Origin: Tolypothrix bouteillei VB521301
GTDB taxonomy: Bacteria; Cyanobacteriota; Cyanobacteriia; Cyanobacteriales; Nostocaceae
Length of the DNA stretch: 64,000 bases
Direction: 5' to 3'
Assembly: GCF_000760695.4 (NCBI RefSeq)
Contig: NZ_JHEG04000001.1
Coordinates: 2,687,578 to 2,751,577 of the forward strand
Part shown: piece by piece, positions 1-9,131 of the stretch
Layout of the letters: every line of letters starts with the position of its first letter
Position numbering within the stretch: position 1 is the first letter of the stretch
Made by a program: the position numbers and the translations under genes
The notes under the pieces: model-generated
Databases searched by the model: none
The model's input: only the letters and a program-made list of their open reading frames with translations
Told to the model about the DNA's origin: nothing

Positions 1-1635
1 AAATTGCAACTTCAAAGCAATTTCAATCTGCTCGTTCAAAACGATATCGATATCATCTTCAGTAGTTAATGGATTTGCAATGACCGCACGTAAAGCAATT
101 ACAGGAATTTTTTTGTCAAATTCCGAAATTATTTTTGTGGTTCGAGAGATAAAAGTATGACCTGTTTGACGTTGATTTTTTTGAAGATTCTCATTGAATT
201 CATTAATCAGTAAGTTATCAATTTCTGTTAATTGTTTTTTTGCAACTAGCCCTCTCAATGGCTCTGGAATATAGCGATAAATGAGCAAGTTAGTATCAGG
301 TTCTGCTAGCAATTCAAATTCAGGCATTGACCGGATACGGTCTGCCATATATTGTGTTTTTCTAATACCTTCATCAATTAAAAATTCATAACCTTGGCTT
401 CCAATCAAGTTTAGTCCAGCATGTAAGAATAAAGCCATACCTGGTCGAGAACCTTCTAAAGCGCGTTTACCTAAATCGAAGGAGCCTTTACGCATTGTAT
501 AACTTGCTTGTTTTTCGATCGCTTTCGCCAAGTGTGGGTCACGCAGAAAAAGCATACCAATACCCATTGGTAGATAGAGCTGTTTGTGTCCATCAATGGT
601 CACTGAATCAGCTCGTTCGATACCAGCAAGTTTATGTCCGTGTTGTTTGGAAAAAATGAGCGGTCCGCCCCAGGCAGCATCTACGTGAAAATGAATATTG
701 TTTTGTTGTGCAATCTCTGCGATATCAGAAAGTGCGTCCACTCCACCAGAATCCGTCGTTCCTGCAATACCGACGATAGCAATAATATACTGGTTTTGCA
801 GACGACACTGTGCAACAGCTTGGCGTAACGCAGATATATCTACTCTCCCTTCACGGTTAGCGGGAATTTTAACCAAACCACGGGTACCGATACCCAATAA
901 ATCAGCGGCTTTATCAAAAGAGTAATGCATCAACTCAGAACCAATGATGACGGCTCCTTTGTAGCCATAAAAATCTAGGGCGGCAGTTAAACCTTCTGTT
1001 TCTACGCCAAGAAAGCCATCCTTCGGCCCCAAAAAAGCATTGCGAGCACACCAAAGCGCTGTAATATTAGCCGTTGTACCGCCAGAAACTAAAATTCCCA
1101 GTGTACTCTCGCTGTTTTGAGCGTGCTGAGCATAAAAGCGATCGCCAAATTGGTAAATCAGTCGGTGCATCATTGCTAAAGCCTGACGTTCATAGAAGCT
1201 TAGAGCTTTAGCTGTTTCTATTTTGACGGAATTTTGGTTCATTGCCGTCATGAGTTTAGCCAGAGGTTGCACAAAATAGGGAAGTGCAGAGGTCATGTGA
1301 CCAATAAACTTTGGTGAAGATGTTTGTACTGAATGAGAAACAACATTATTAGCTAAGTATTCAAAATAACTATCAAAATTAGAGGGTTCGATAGGGACAT
1401 TACTGTCAGCAAACTTTTCCACTAAAGAATCGATGTCAATGTCAGTACTAGTATTATTGACCTCTAAAAAATTTTCAGCTAAAGTTGCAACCCGCACATC
1501 CATCTTTTTTCCTATAGATGTTGCATGACTCAATGGAGTAAACATTTGCATGACTTTTTCTTCAATTCCATACTTTAATGCTGACTCAACCTCAAGACAG
1601 TAATTTGGTGTGGTTTCTTTTTTACTTAATGTCAT
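1..1635 (-). CDS. PLP-dependent group II decarboxylase, PanP-like (3' end cut by window)
   Basis: Reading from the ATG at 1635 gives 545 codons that stay open to base 1, so only the last few residues and the stop are missing. The group II PLP-decarboxylase fold is visible: SPKFIGHMTSALPYF near the N-terminus, the HVDAAWGG strand, and the PLP lysine in TIDGHKQLYLP. Length and motifs resemble the PanP-type enzymes proposed to decarboxylate aspartate to beta-alanine; relatives decarboxylate glutamate, tyrosine or 2,4-diaminobutyrate. It starts 10 bp after the NRPS3 stop, so it is probably co-transcribed. NRPS3 carries a predicted beta-alanine-activating domain, which makes supply of beta-alanine the best guess. 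Diaminobutyrate decarboxylation to 1,3-diaminopropane is the main alternative, because an EctB-type aminotransferase is two genes upstream. Family is firm; substrate is inference. Confidence 0.85.
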   Translation of the reverse strand, partial: MTLSKKETTPNYCLEVESALKYGIEEKVMQMFTPLSHATSIGKKMDVRVATLAENFLEVNNTSTDIDIDSLVEKFADSNVPIEPSNFDSYFEYLANNVVSHSVQTSSPKFIGHMTSALPYFVQPLAKLMTAMNQNSVKIETAKALSFYERQALAMMHRLIYQFGDRFYAQHAQNSESTLGILVSGGTTANITALWCARNAFLGPKDGFLGVETEGLTAALDFYGYKGAVIIGSELMHYSFDKAADLLGIGTRGLVKIPANREGRVDISALRQAVAQCRLQNQYIIAIVGIAGTTDSGGVDALSDIAEIAQQNNIHFHVDAAWGGPLIFSKQHGHKLAGIERADSVTIDGHKQLYLPMGIGMLFLRDPHLAKAIEKQASYTMRKGSFDLGKRALEGSRPGMALFLHAGLNLIGSQGYEFLIDEGIRKTQYMADRIRSMPEFELLAEPDTNLLIYRYIPEPLRGLVAKKQLTEIDNLLINEFNENLQKNQRQTGHTFISRTTKIISEFDKKIPVIALRAVIANPLTTEDDIDIVLNEQIEIALKLQF

Positions 1636-1645
1636 TTTGCAATCC

Positions 1646-4600
1646 CTATCCTTTTTGCTTTCTGGCTGCTCGATGCTTTTGTCCGATTTGTTTTCGGCGC
1701 TGTATCGAATCTGTTATAATTTCAGCTTTTTGAGAAGGTTGTAGAAAAGATGTTTGTTTGCGTGAATTATGAGTTAAATAGTTGGCTAGGTGACTTATAG
1801 TTGGATATTGGAACATTTCAACTAAGGAAAAATCTTGTTGAAATATTTGTTGTAGCTTGCTATGAACCTGAACTAAGAGCAATGAGTGACCCCCAAGCTC
1901 AAAGAAATTATCATGGATACCAACTTCCTCAATGAGAAGTATTTCTTGCCAAATCCTGGCAATGGTTTGTTCTAGCTCTGTTTGTGGTAACTGATAAACT
2001 GATTCCAATTCAGGACGTGTACGAGCGGGAATTGGTAGCGCTTGGTAATTAATTTTGCCATTGGGCAAGAGTGGTAAAGCCTCCAGCATTACAAAGGCCG
2101 CTGGCACCATATAATCGGGTAGTTTCTCTTTTAGCCAGCAATGAAGTTCAGTGACAGTGGTTGTCTGTTGTGGATAAGGAATGACATAGGCTAATAACTG
2201 CTGTTCATTAGATTCATCGTCCTTGCAAACAACCACGCTTTGCTGTACTGCTGAATGTTGACTCAAAATTGCTTCAATCTCTCCAAGTTCAATACGGAAG
2301 CCACGAAGCTTGACTTGATGGTCAATGCGCCCCAGAAATTCAAGATGGCCATCAGGGAGGTAGCGAACCAAGTCCCCAGTTTTGTATAGACCTGCACTTG
2401 ATTTTGAATTTTGAATTTGGGATTTTGGATGACTCATCTGACTCAAATCCCCCAATCTAAGATCTAAAATCGGCAATCCAAAATCGTTTGAGATAAATTT
2501 TTCTGAGGTCATCTCAGGTCGATTTAAATAACCTCTCGCCAGTCCTGCACCACCAATATACAACTCACCTGGCACTCCAATGGGAACACGCTGTAAATGC
2601 TTATCTAACACATAAATTTGCGTATTAGCTATGGGACGACCTATTGCAACTCGCGAAGGAGCGTTATCTTGAGGGGTGATATTGTAGCAAGTGACATCAG
2701 CAGAAACTTCTGAGGAACCATAAAGATTCAAAAGGATGCTTTCTGGCATACTCTGCCGAAATTTTTGCAATAAGTCAATTGAGAGCGCTTCTCCACTAAC
2801 CACCCAAAACTTTAACTTGGGTAATTTTTTTTGCAAATCGTTTTCAGTATTCAATAGCAAACGCAGTAGCGAAGGGACAAGAACTAACCGCGTCACGTGG
2901 TTACTTGCCAGGGCTTCTATAAATTTTTGCGGATTCTTAACTAAAGCATCGGAAATAATAACTGTCCGCACCCCTTGCAATAAAGGTCCAAAAATTTCCC
3001 AAACTGAATCCACAAAGTTTAAGGATGTCTTCTGGCAACAAACTTCTGTTTCTGCAAACGGATAAGTTTGCCACATCCAGTAAAACCGATTTACAGCACC
3101 TCGATGGAGACCGAGGACTCCTTTGGGTGTTCCAGTAGAACCAGAGGTGTAAATGACATAAGCCAAATTGTCAGATGTCGTGTTACATATTGGGTTCTGT
3201 TGACTTTCTTGAGCAATAGTGTGCCAGTCTGTATCTAAACAAACCACTTGTGCGTTATGCTGGGGAAGTTTTGTTTTGTTTCGTTGTTGAGTGAGTAACA
3301 CTGGCACTTGTGCATCTGATAGCATGAAGGCTAAGCGCTGTTGTGGATATGTCGGATCTAAAGGTAAATAAGCACCTCCAGCCTTGAGAATTCCTAACAG
3401 CCCAACAACCATGTCGAGCGATCGCTCTACGCTTATGCCTACCAATATCTCTGGTCCTACACCCAACTTGTGCAAATAGTGTGCTAGTTGATTTGCACGC
3501 CGATCGAGCTCCGTATATGTCAGTTGTTGATCTGCAAAGGCTACAGCAACCGCATTGGGTGTACGCTCTACTTGAGCCTCAAATAACTGATGAATGCATT
3601 GCTGCAGTGGATACTCAGTTTGTGTTTCATTCCACTTCAAAAACTGTGTCTTTTCGGCTTCAGTCAATAGAGGTAGCTCCCAAAGGTGCTGCTCTGGATT
3701 ATTAACAATTCCAAAAAGAAACGTCTGTAAATGCCCAGCCATCCTGTGTATAGTTTCCGCTTCAAACAGATCGGTATTATATTCGAAAGTCCCAACTAGT
3801 CCTGAAGCAGTCTCTTCCATGGACAAGGTCAAATCAAACTTTGCTGTACCACTGTTATTTTCAAGAAGACTCAAGTTTAAACCCAATAACTCTATCTCTG
3901 ACACTGGTGCATTTTGAAGGATGAACATCACCTGAAATAGAGGTGCGTGGCTTAGCGATCGCTGCGGTTGCAACTCTTCTATCAGCACATCAAACGGTAA
4001 ATCTTGATGGGAGTAAGCTTGTAATGCTACCTCTCGCACCTGGCTTAACAACTCTTTGAAGGTAAAATGGCTGTCAAAACGAGTCCGAAACACTAAGGTA
4101 TTAACAAAACAACCAATGAGCCGTTCTATCTCAGAGCGGTTGCGGTTGGCAATAGGAGAACCAACTACAATATCTTCACTTCCTGTATAACGATGCAGCA
4201 ATATTTTAAAAGCTGCTAGCAAAGTCATAAATAAAGTGCATCCTTCTTGCTGACTCAAAGTCTTGAGTGCAGTAGATTGCTCTTGAGAAATTTGAAAAGA
4301 ACAAGTAGCACCCCGGAAAGTTTGAATAGCAGGTCGTTTGCGATCGGTAGGTAATTCCAGCACTGTTGGCATTCCATCTAATTGTTGCCGCCAGTAAGTA
4401 AGCTGGGACTCTCGTGTCTTTCCTACAAGCCATCGCCTTTGCCAAGCGGCAAAGTCTGCATACTGAATCGGTAGGTCAACAAGAGGTGACGCTTGCCCCG
4501 TACAAAAGGTTTGATAAAGTACAGAAAGTTCGTGTAACAGTACACTTATTGACCAACCATCAGAGGCAATATGGTGCATGGTAAATACCGCTACGTGCTC

Positions 4601-7600
4601 TTGTGCTCCAAGGCGCAGCAATTTCACGCGAATCATTAAGTCAGTTGTTAGGTCAAAGGGCTGTTGTGCCTCAGCAAGTGCCAATTGTTTGACTTTAGCT
4701 TTTTGTTGATCTGAAGTTAATTCACTCAAATCAATCACTGGCAATGACAATCTTGTTGCTGATAAAATGACTTGTATGGGTCGTCCTTCAACTGTTTTAA
4801 AGGTAGTTCGCAAGACTTCGTGGCGACGTAAAATTTCGTTAAGGCTCTGCTCAAGGGCATTTTGATTTAGCTCTCCTTGCAAGCAGATAGCGGCTGACAT
4901 ATTGTAGAAAGAGCTATTAGGTTGTAGCTGAGCCAGGAACCACAAACGTTGTTGGGAAAAGGACAGAACTAACTCTCCGTTCCTTGGAATGTTTTCAATA
5001 GGAGAACTTCCCAATCCTAACCCCGCCTTAGTGCTCTTCTCAATGTCTGGTGCTAACTCAGCTATTGTTGGCTGCTCAAACAAGCGACGCAGAGGAAACT
5101 CTATCTCAAAGATTTGTCGTACCTTAGAAATAACACGGGTCGCCAGTAGAGAATGGCCTCCCAATTCAAAGAAGTTATCGTAGATGCTGACTTTCGTAAC
5201 ACCAAGAACTTCTATCCAAATACCAGCTAACATCTCTTGAATGGGAGTAGAAGGAGAGACAAAATTGCGATCGCACTGAAGCTGTATCAGATCGGGTGCG
5301 GGTAGCGCTCGGCGATCTACCTTACCGCTAGGAGCTAATGGTAGAGTTCTTAGCATTACAAAAGCTGACGGCACCATATGTTGTGGTAACCTTTCTTTTA
5401 AGAGGTTCCGGAGTTGTGACACTAGTTCGCTACTGATTGGCGATTTTTGATTTGATAGTGCTTCATCCACATTGTCATGTGGCTGCTGAACCTCAAATTC
5501 TGGAACTATATATGCCACCAAACGCTTTTCGCTAGGCCGATCTTCTCTAACAATAACTACACTTTCCCTCACCGCCGAATGCTGATGCAAAAGTGCTTCA
5601 ATTTCTCCAAGTTCGACGCGGAAGCCTCGAATTTTTACCTGGTTGTCTATACGCTCTAGAAATTCGATATTCCCGTCAGGGAGCCACCTTCCTAAATCTC
5701 CAGTTTTATAAAGTAAATCTTGATTATTTTCTGGCAATTTTTGTTTGGTATTTGGAAAGGGATTAGGAACAAAACTTAATTTAGTTTTTGCTTCATTTTT
5801 CCAATACCCATTCCCTACGCCGATACCGGATACACAAATTTCTCCAGGAAATCCTATCGGTACTAATTGCATTTGGCAATCGAGAATATAGAGATTTAAG
5901 TTAGTTAACGGCTTACCAATAGGAACAGTCCGTAGGTTTTCTGGTAAAGCTTTATCGGCTATAAACTGTGTAATATCATCAGCAGCCTCGGTGGGACCGT
6001 AAGCATTAGCTATCTTGATTGAAGGATATATACTCAACCACTGATTAACTCGCTGTACCGATATTGATTCTCCGGATACCATCATCCACTTCAACTCTGG
6101 TAACAATCGTCGCTCTTCAGGTAATTGGGAAATATAGCTTAGCAATCCTCCAAATACTGCTGGTACTAGTTCAACAACTGTTATACTTTGCTCTTTAAGA
6201 ACTTCAAATAATTTTTCAGGAACAAAACTTGTTTCTGTGTCAACGATAACTGTTTTACCACCAATAAGGAGTGGAGCTAAAAATTGCCAGACAGAAATAT
6301 CAGTAGAAGAAGGAGCGCTTTGTAAGAAACAAAAATCTTCTGTTAATTCTAGTTCATCAAATTGTGCATATATATGGTTAATAGCCCCATCATGCCGAAC
6401 GATAGTACCTTTGGGCAATCCAGTTGAACCAGATGTATATAGCATATAAGCTGGAGCAGTTCCTACATGGCTCCTTTCTGGATTCTTTTTAGAACAATTC
6501 TTGAAATCGAGAGAATTGTAGATTTTAACATCACTCAGGCTGAAGAATTCTTTGTGCGTAGGTGGAGCGTCCAAACAAATTAAGCATTTTAGGTGCGAAC
6601 AATTCTCTAGTAAGCTTTGCAAAATCTTTAAACAGGAAGAGTCTGTTAAAATAATTTGCACTTCGCTGTTGGATACCATGTATTTGATTCTATCCGCCGG
6701 ATAGTTACTATCAATAGGTACATAAGCTCCACCAGCCTTATGAATCGCAAGTATACCGAGCAAAAAATTGATGTCTCGCTCTTTGAAAATCCCTACAAAC
6801 TCTCCTTCCTCAATTCCTAAATTTTGCAAAAATGTGGCTAATTGATTAACGTTTTCATTTAGCTCTTGATATGTTAAATGAAGTTCTTTATAAACAACTG
6901 CAATCCTACTAGGATTTTGTTCTACTTGATTTTCAAATAATTTGTCAATCGTCTGCTCCAAGGGATATTTTTTGACCTTTTTATTAAATTTTTCCAATAA
7001 CTGTTGTCTATCAACTTGTCTTAAAAATGCAATATCAGATAATGGTATTTTAAAAGAAGTGTTTATAACACTTTCAAGAACATTGTTATAAGTGTTTATA
7101 AAAGACTTAAGAATCTCTTCGTGAAAAATATTACAATTGTAATATATTTTACCATTTATCTGGTTCCCAGTTAATCTAAACGAAATTGTCAAATCATTAT
7201 TTAGATTTATTATATGGTTTTTGAGGTGTATATTTTCTAATAAAACTACTATATCAAAAATCGGACAACGATTTTGATTTTGTGGTAATTTTAATAACTT
7301 TACTAATTCATTAAAAGGATAATTTTGATGAGTATAAGCACTTAATATTGTCTCTTTGGCTTGTAAGAGAAATTCTTGAAATGTCAGTTGATTTATTATG
7401 TTAAAACGTAGGGGAACAATGGTATTTGAACAGGTATCACTTCCCTTAAATTGATAAATAGGAGAACCAATAATCACATCACGGTTATTAGTGTATTTTT
7501 GCATCAATATACTCAGTACGGATACAAGAACTATGTATATAGATAAGTCAGAGCGATTTGTAAACTGAATAAGAGCTTCAGATAAATCAGTAGATAATTC

Positions 7601-7765
7601 AAAACTTATCGAATTATGCTTACCTTCATAGGTTATTGGTCTAACATAATCTAGAATCAAATTTGTCTCTGGTAATTCTCCAAATAATTGATTTAACCAA
7701 TAAATTTTGTCAGAAAAGATTTCTTCAGGAGCTAATGTATTTTTACTTTGATTAGCCAACATCAT
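1646..7765 (-). CDS. NRPS3: partial C-A(Dab?)-PCP-C-A(beta-Ala?)-PCP
   Basis: Two-module nonribosomal peptide synthetase of 2039 aa. Residues 1-270 are only the C-terminal half of a condensation domain, without HHxxxDG. A1 spans about 275-825 (YTSGSTGLPKG), PCP1 has its phosphopantetheine Ser at about 872 (GGHSLL), a complete C domain follows with HHIASDG at 1064, A2 spans about 1395-1915 (YTSGSTGTPKG), and PCP2 carries GGHSLL near 1960. Hand-read specificity codes are DIWEMSADDK for A1 (close to the diaminobutyrate code I recall) and VDWVVSLADK for A2 (close to the beta-alanine code from bleomycin). The genes on either side, EctB-type aminotransferase and PanP-like decarboxylase, would make exactly those monomers. 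There is no thioesterase or reductase domain at the end, only a basic tail. A2 carries an in-frame insertion of repeat DNA between motifs A6 and A7. Confidence 0.93.
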   Translation of the reverse strand: MMLANQSKNTLAPEEIFSDKIYWLNQLFGELPETNLILDYVRPITYEGKHNSISFELSTDLSEALIQFTNRSDLSIYIVLVSVLSILMQKYTNNRDVIIGSPIYQFKGSDTCSNTIVPLRFNIINQLTFQEFLLQAKETILSAYTHQNYPFNELVKLLKLPQNQNRCPIFDIVVLLENIHLKNHIINLNNDLTISFRLTGNQINGKIYYNCNIFHEEILKSFINTYNNVLESVINTSFKIPLSDIAFLRQVDRQQLLEKFNKKVKKYPLEQTIDKLFENQVEQNPSRIAVVYKELHLTYQELNENVNQLATFLQNLGIEEGEFVGIFKERDINFLLGILAIHKAGGAYVPIDSNYPADRIKYMVSNSEVQIILTDSSCLKILQSLLENCSHLKCLICLDAPPTHKEFFSLSDVKIYNSLDFKNCSKKNPERSHVGTAPAYMLYTSGSTGLPKGTIVRHDGAINHIYAQFDELELTEDFCFLQSAPSSTDISVWQFLAPLLIGGKTVIVDTETSFVPEKLFEVLKEQSITVVELVPAVFGGLLSYISQLPEERRLLPELKWMMVSGESISVQRVNQWLSIYPSIKIANAYGPTEAADDITQFIADKALPENLRTVPIGKPLTNLNLYILDCQMQLVPIGFPGEICVSGIGVGNGYWKNEAKTKLSFVPNPFPNTKQKLPENNQDLLYKTGDLGRWLPDGNIEFLERIDNQVKIRGFRVELGEIEALLHQHSAVRESVVIVREDRPSEKRLVAYIVPEFEVQQPHDNVDEALSNQKSPISSELVSQLRNLLKERLPQHMVPSAFVMLRTLPLAPSGKVDRRALPAPDLIQLQCDRNFVSPSTPIQEMLAGIWIEVLGVTKVSIYDNFFELGGHSLLATRVISKVRQIFEIEFPLRRLFEQPTIAELAPDIEKSTKAGLGLGSSPIENIPRNGELVLSFSQQRLWFLAQLQPNSSFYNMSAAICLQGELNQNALEQSLNEILRRHEVLRTTFKTVEGRPIQVILSATRLSLPVIDLSELTSDQQKAKVKQLALAEAQQPFDLTTDLMIRVKLLRLGAQEHVAVFTMHHIASDGWSISVLLHELSVLYQTFCTGQASPLVDLPIQYADFAAWQRRWLVGKTRESQLTYWRQQLDGMPTVLELPTDRKRPAIQTFRGATCSFQISQEQSTALKTLSQQEGCTLFMTLLAAFKILLHRYTGSEDIVVGSPIANRNRSEIERLIGCFVNTLVFRTRFDSHFTFKELLSQVREVALQAYSHQDLPFDVLIEELQPQRSLSHAPLFQVMFILQNAPVSEIELLGLNLSLLENNSGTAKFDLTLSMEETASGLVGTFEYNTDLFEAETIHRMAGHLQTFLFGIVNNPEQHLWELPLLTEAEKTQFLKWNETQTEYPLQQCIHQLFEAQVERTPNAVAVAFADQQLTYTELDRRANQLAHYLHKLGVGPEILVGISVERSLDMVVGLLGILKAGGAYLPLDPTYPQQRLAFMLSDAQVPVLLTQQRNKTKLPQHNAQVVCLDTDWHTIAQESQQNPICNTTSDNLAYVIYTSGSTGTPKGVLGLHRGAVNRFYWMWQTYPFAETEVCCQKTSLNFVDSVWEIFGPLLQGVRTVIISDALVKNPQKFIEALASNHVTRLVLVPSLLRLLLNTENDLQKKLPKLKFWVVSGEALSIDLLQKFRQSMPESILLNLYGSSEVSADVTCYNITPQDNAPSRVAIGRPIANTQIYVLDKHLQRVPIGVPGELYIGGAGLARGYLNRPEMTSEKFISNDFGLPILDLRLGDLSQMSHPKSQIQNSKSSAGLYKTGDLVRYLPDGHLEFLGRIDHQVKLRGFRIELGEIEAILSQHSAVQQSVVVCKDDESNEQQLLAYVIPYPQQTTTVTELHCWLKEKLPDYMVPAAFVMLEALPLLPNGKINYQALPIPARTRPELESVYQLPQTELEQTIARIWQEILLIEEVGIHDNFFELGGHSLLLVQVHSKLQQIFQQDFSLVEMFQYPTISHLANYLTHNSRKQTSFLQPSQKAEIITDSIQRRKQIGQKHRAARKQKG
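2393..2479. repeat. Repeat-like insertion inside the NRPS3 A2 domain
   Basis: About 29 codons rich in units such as GGGATTTTGGA, CCAAAATCG and AAATCGGCAATCC sit between the A6-A7 core motifs, where related domains have a short loop ending in LYKTGDL. They resemble the intergenic short repeats common in filamentous cyanobacteria and keep the frame, coding for a loop that includes KSQIQNSKSS. They may be tolerated as a surface loop; whether the domain remains active cannot be told from sequence. Confidence 0.5.
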
Positions 7766-7794
7766 CTATCACCCTTTAGTACAGATTACTCAAT

Positions 7795-9051
7795 TTATTT
7801 TTCTAAAAAATCGTGAAAAGCTTGCTCTAAGATAGAGCATCCTTTTTCTAAAATAGACATTTCAATATTCAAAGGTGGCAAAATTTTTAGTACAGTGTTA
7901 TCTCTACCAACTTTTTCAATTATTAAACCTAGTTCAAAACAACGTGAAGCTATCTTTTTTGCCAAATCTATTTTACCAAAACGAGCGATATCAATACCCC
8001 AAATTAAGCCAAGTCCACGTATCTCTATTTTTTCATTTATGGATGCTATTTTCTCAAGGAGAAAATTCTTCAAAAAAGCTTCTTTAACTTTAATTTCCTG
8101 CTCAAGATTAGTAATTTCTTTATACTCTAGAGCAGCAGTTCCACCGACAAAAGCTAGTTGATTGCCTCTGAAAGTGCCAGTATGCTCTCCTGGTTGCCAA
8201 ATATCGAATTCTGGTTTAATTAACAGAAGTGACATGGGAAAACCGTAACCACTGATAGATTTTGAAAGCACTACCATATCGGGAACAATGTTAGCTCTTT
8301 CAAATGAAAAAAATGGTCCTGTTCGACTACAGCCTACTTGAATATCATCACAGATTAATAAAATCTCATGTTTATCGCACAATTGTCTGAGATTTTGCAT
8401 CCATGCTATTGGTGCTACAATAACTCCACCTTCAGCTTGTACTGTTTCAAATATAATTGCTGCTGGTTTTTCAATCCCGGAATTAGGATCGGTAAGGACT
8501 GATTCCATATACTCTATAGTATCAAAATTTGACATGAAACCATAAGGGTAAGGCATAAACGTTATATTATTTGATGTGCCAAATGAACCCGCTCGAATTT
8601 CAAGATTTCCGCTTATGGATAAGCTACCTAATGTCATCCCATGATAGGCTCCCATAAATGAGAATATGCCTGTTCTCTTTTTTATTTTTCTTGCCAATTT
8701 TAAGGCAGCTTCAACGGCATTGGTTCCAGTAGGTCCGCAAAACTGAAGTCGATAATCCAAATTTTTAGGTTGGAGAACTGTTTCCTTAAATTTAATTAAA
8801 AACTTTTCTTTTGCAGATGTATATAAATCTAAACCATGTGCAACTCCGTCAGCGTCTAGATAAGATATCACTTTTTGTTTTATATAATCATTGTTATGCC
8901 CATAATTTAAAGCACCTGCTCCTGCTAGAAAATCAATGTAAGCTTTGCCTGATTCTGAATAAATTAAAGAACCTTTAGCTCGATGGAATAAATCTGGAAA
9001 GTTTCGGCAATAACTTCTAACATTTGATTCTTGTTTTTCAAAAATATTCAT
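7795..9051 (-). CDS. ectB: EctB-type L-2,4-diaminobutyrate:2-oxoglutarate aminotransferase
   Basis: Class III PLP aminotransferase (418 aa from the chosen start). It opens with MNIFEKQESNVRSY, the usual EctB N-terminus, followed by FLAGAGALNYGHNN, the GPTGTNAVEAALK cofactor region, GAYHGMT, the DDIQVG strand and the PLP lysine in VLSKSISG. EctB enzymes transfer an amino group from glutamate to aspartate-4-semialdehyde, giving L-2,4-diaminobutyrate. I chose ATG 9051 over ATG 9117 because family homology begins there and an AAAAAGG ribosome site precedes it. There are no ectA or ectC neighbours, so ectoine synthesis is not indicated. Instead the gene lies between the free condensation protein and NRPS3, whose first A domain has a diaminobutyrate-like code. 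Its likely job is to supply that monomer for the peptide. Confidence 0.88.
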   Translation of the reverse strand: MNIFEKQESNVRSYCRNFPDLFHRAKGSLIYSESGKAYIDFLAGAGALNYGHNNDYIKQKVISYLDADGVAHGLDLYTSAKEKFLIKFKETVLQPKNLDYRLQFCGPTGTNAVEAALKLARKIKKRTGIFSFMGAYHGMTLGSLSISGNLEIRAGSFGTSNNITFMPYPYGFMSNFDTIEYMESVLTDPNSGIEKPAAIIFETVQAEGGVIVAPIAWMQNLRQLCDKHEILLICDDIQVGCSRTGPFFSFERANIVPDMVVLSKSISGYGFPMSLLLIKPEFDIWQPGEHTGTFRGNQLAFVGGTAALEYKEITNLEQEIKVKEAFLKNFLLEKIASINEKIEIRGLGLIWGIDIARFGKIDLAKKIASRCFELGLIIEKVGRDNTVLKILPPLNIEMSILEKGCSILEQAFHDFLEK

Positions 9052-9131
9052 GTTTTTTGACCTTTTTCTTAATTTACTTGAAATTACACCCATGCTCCCA
9101 AGGGAGAACTCTCGCAAATCACTGCCTCGTC

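Noticed and set aside
7795..9051. Ectoine biosynthesis locus
   Set aside because: Only the EctB-type aminotransferase is present; no ectA or ectC neighbours. NRPS context explains it better.
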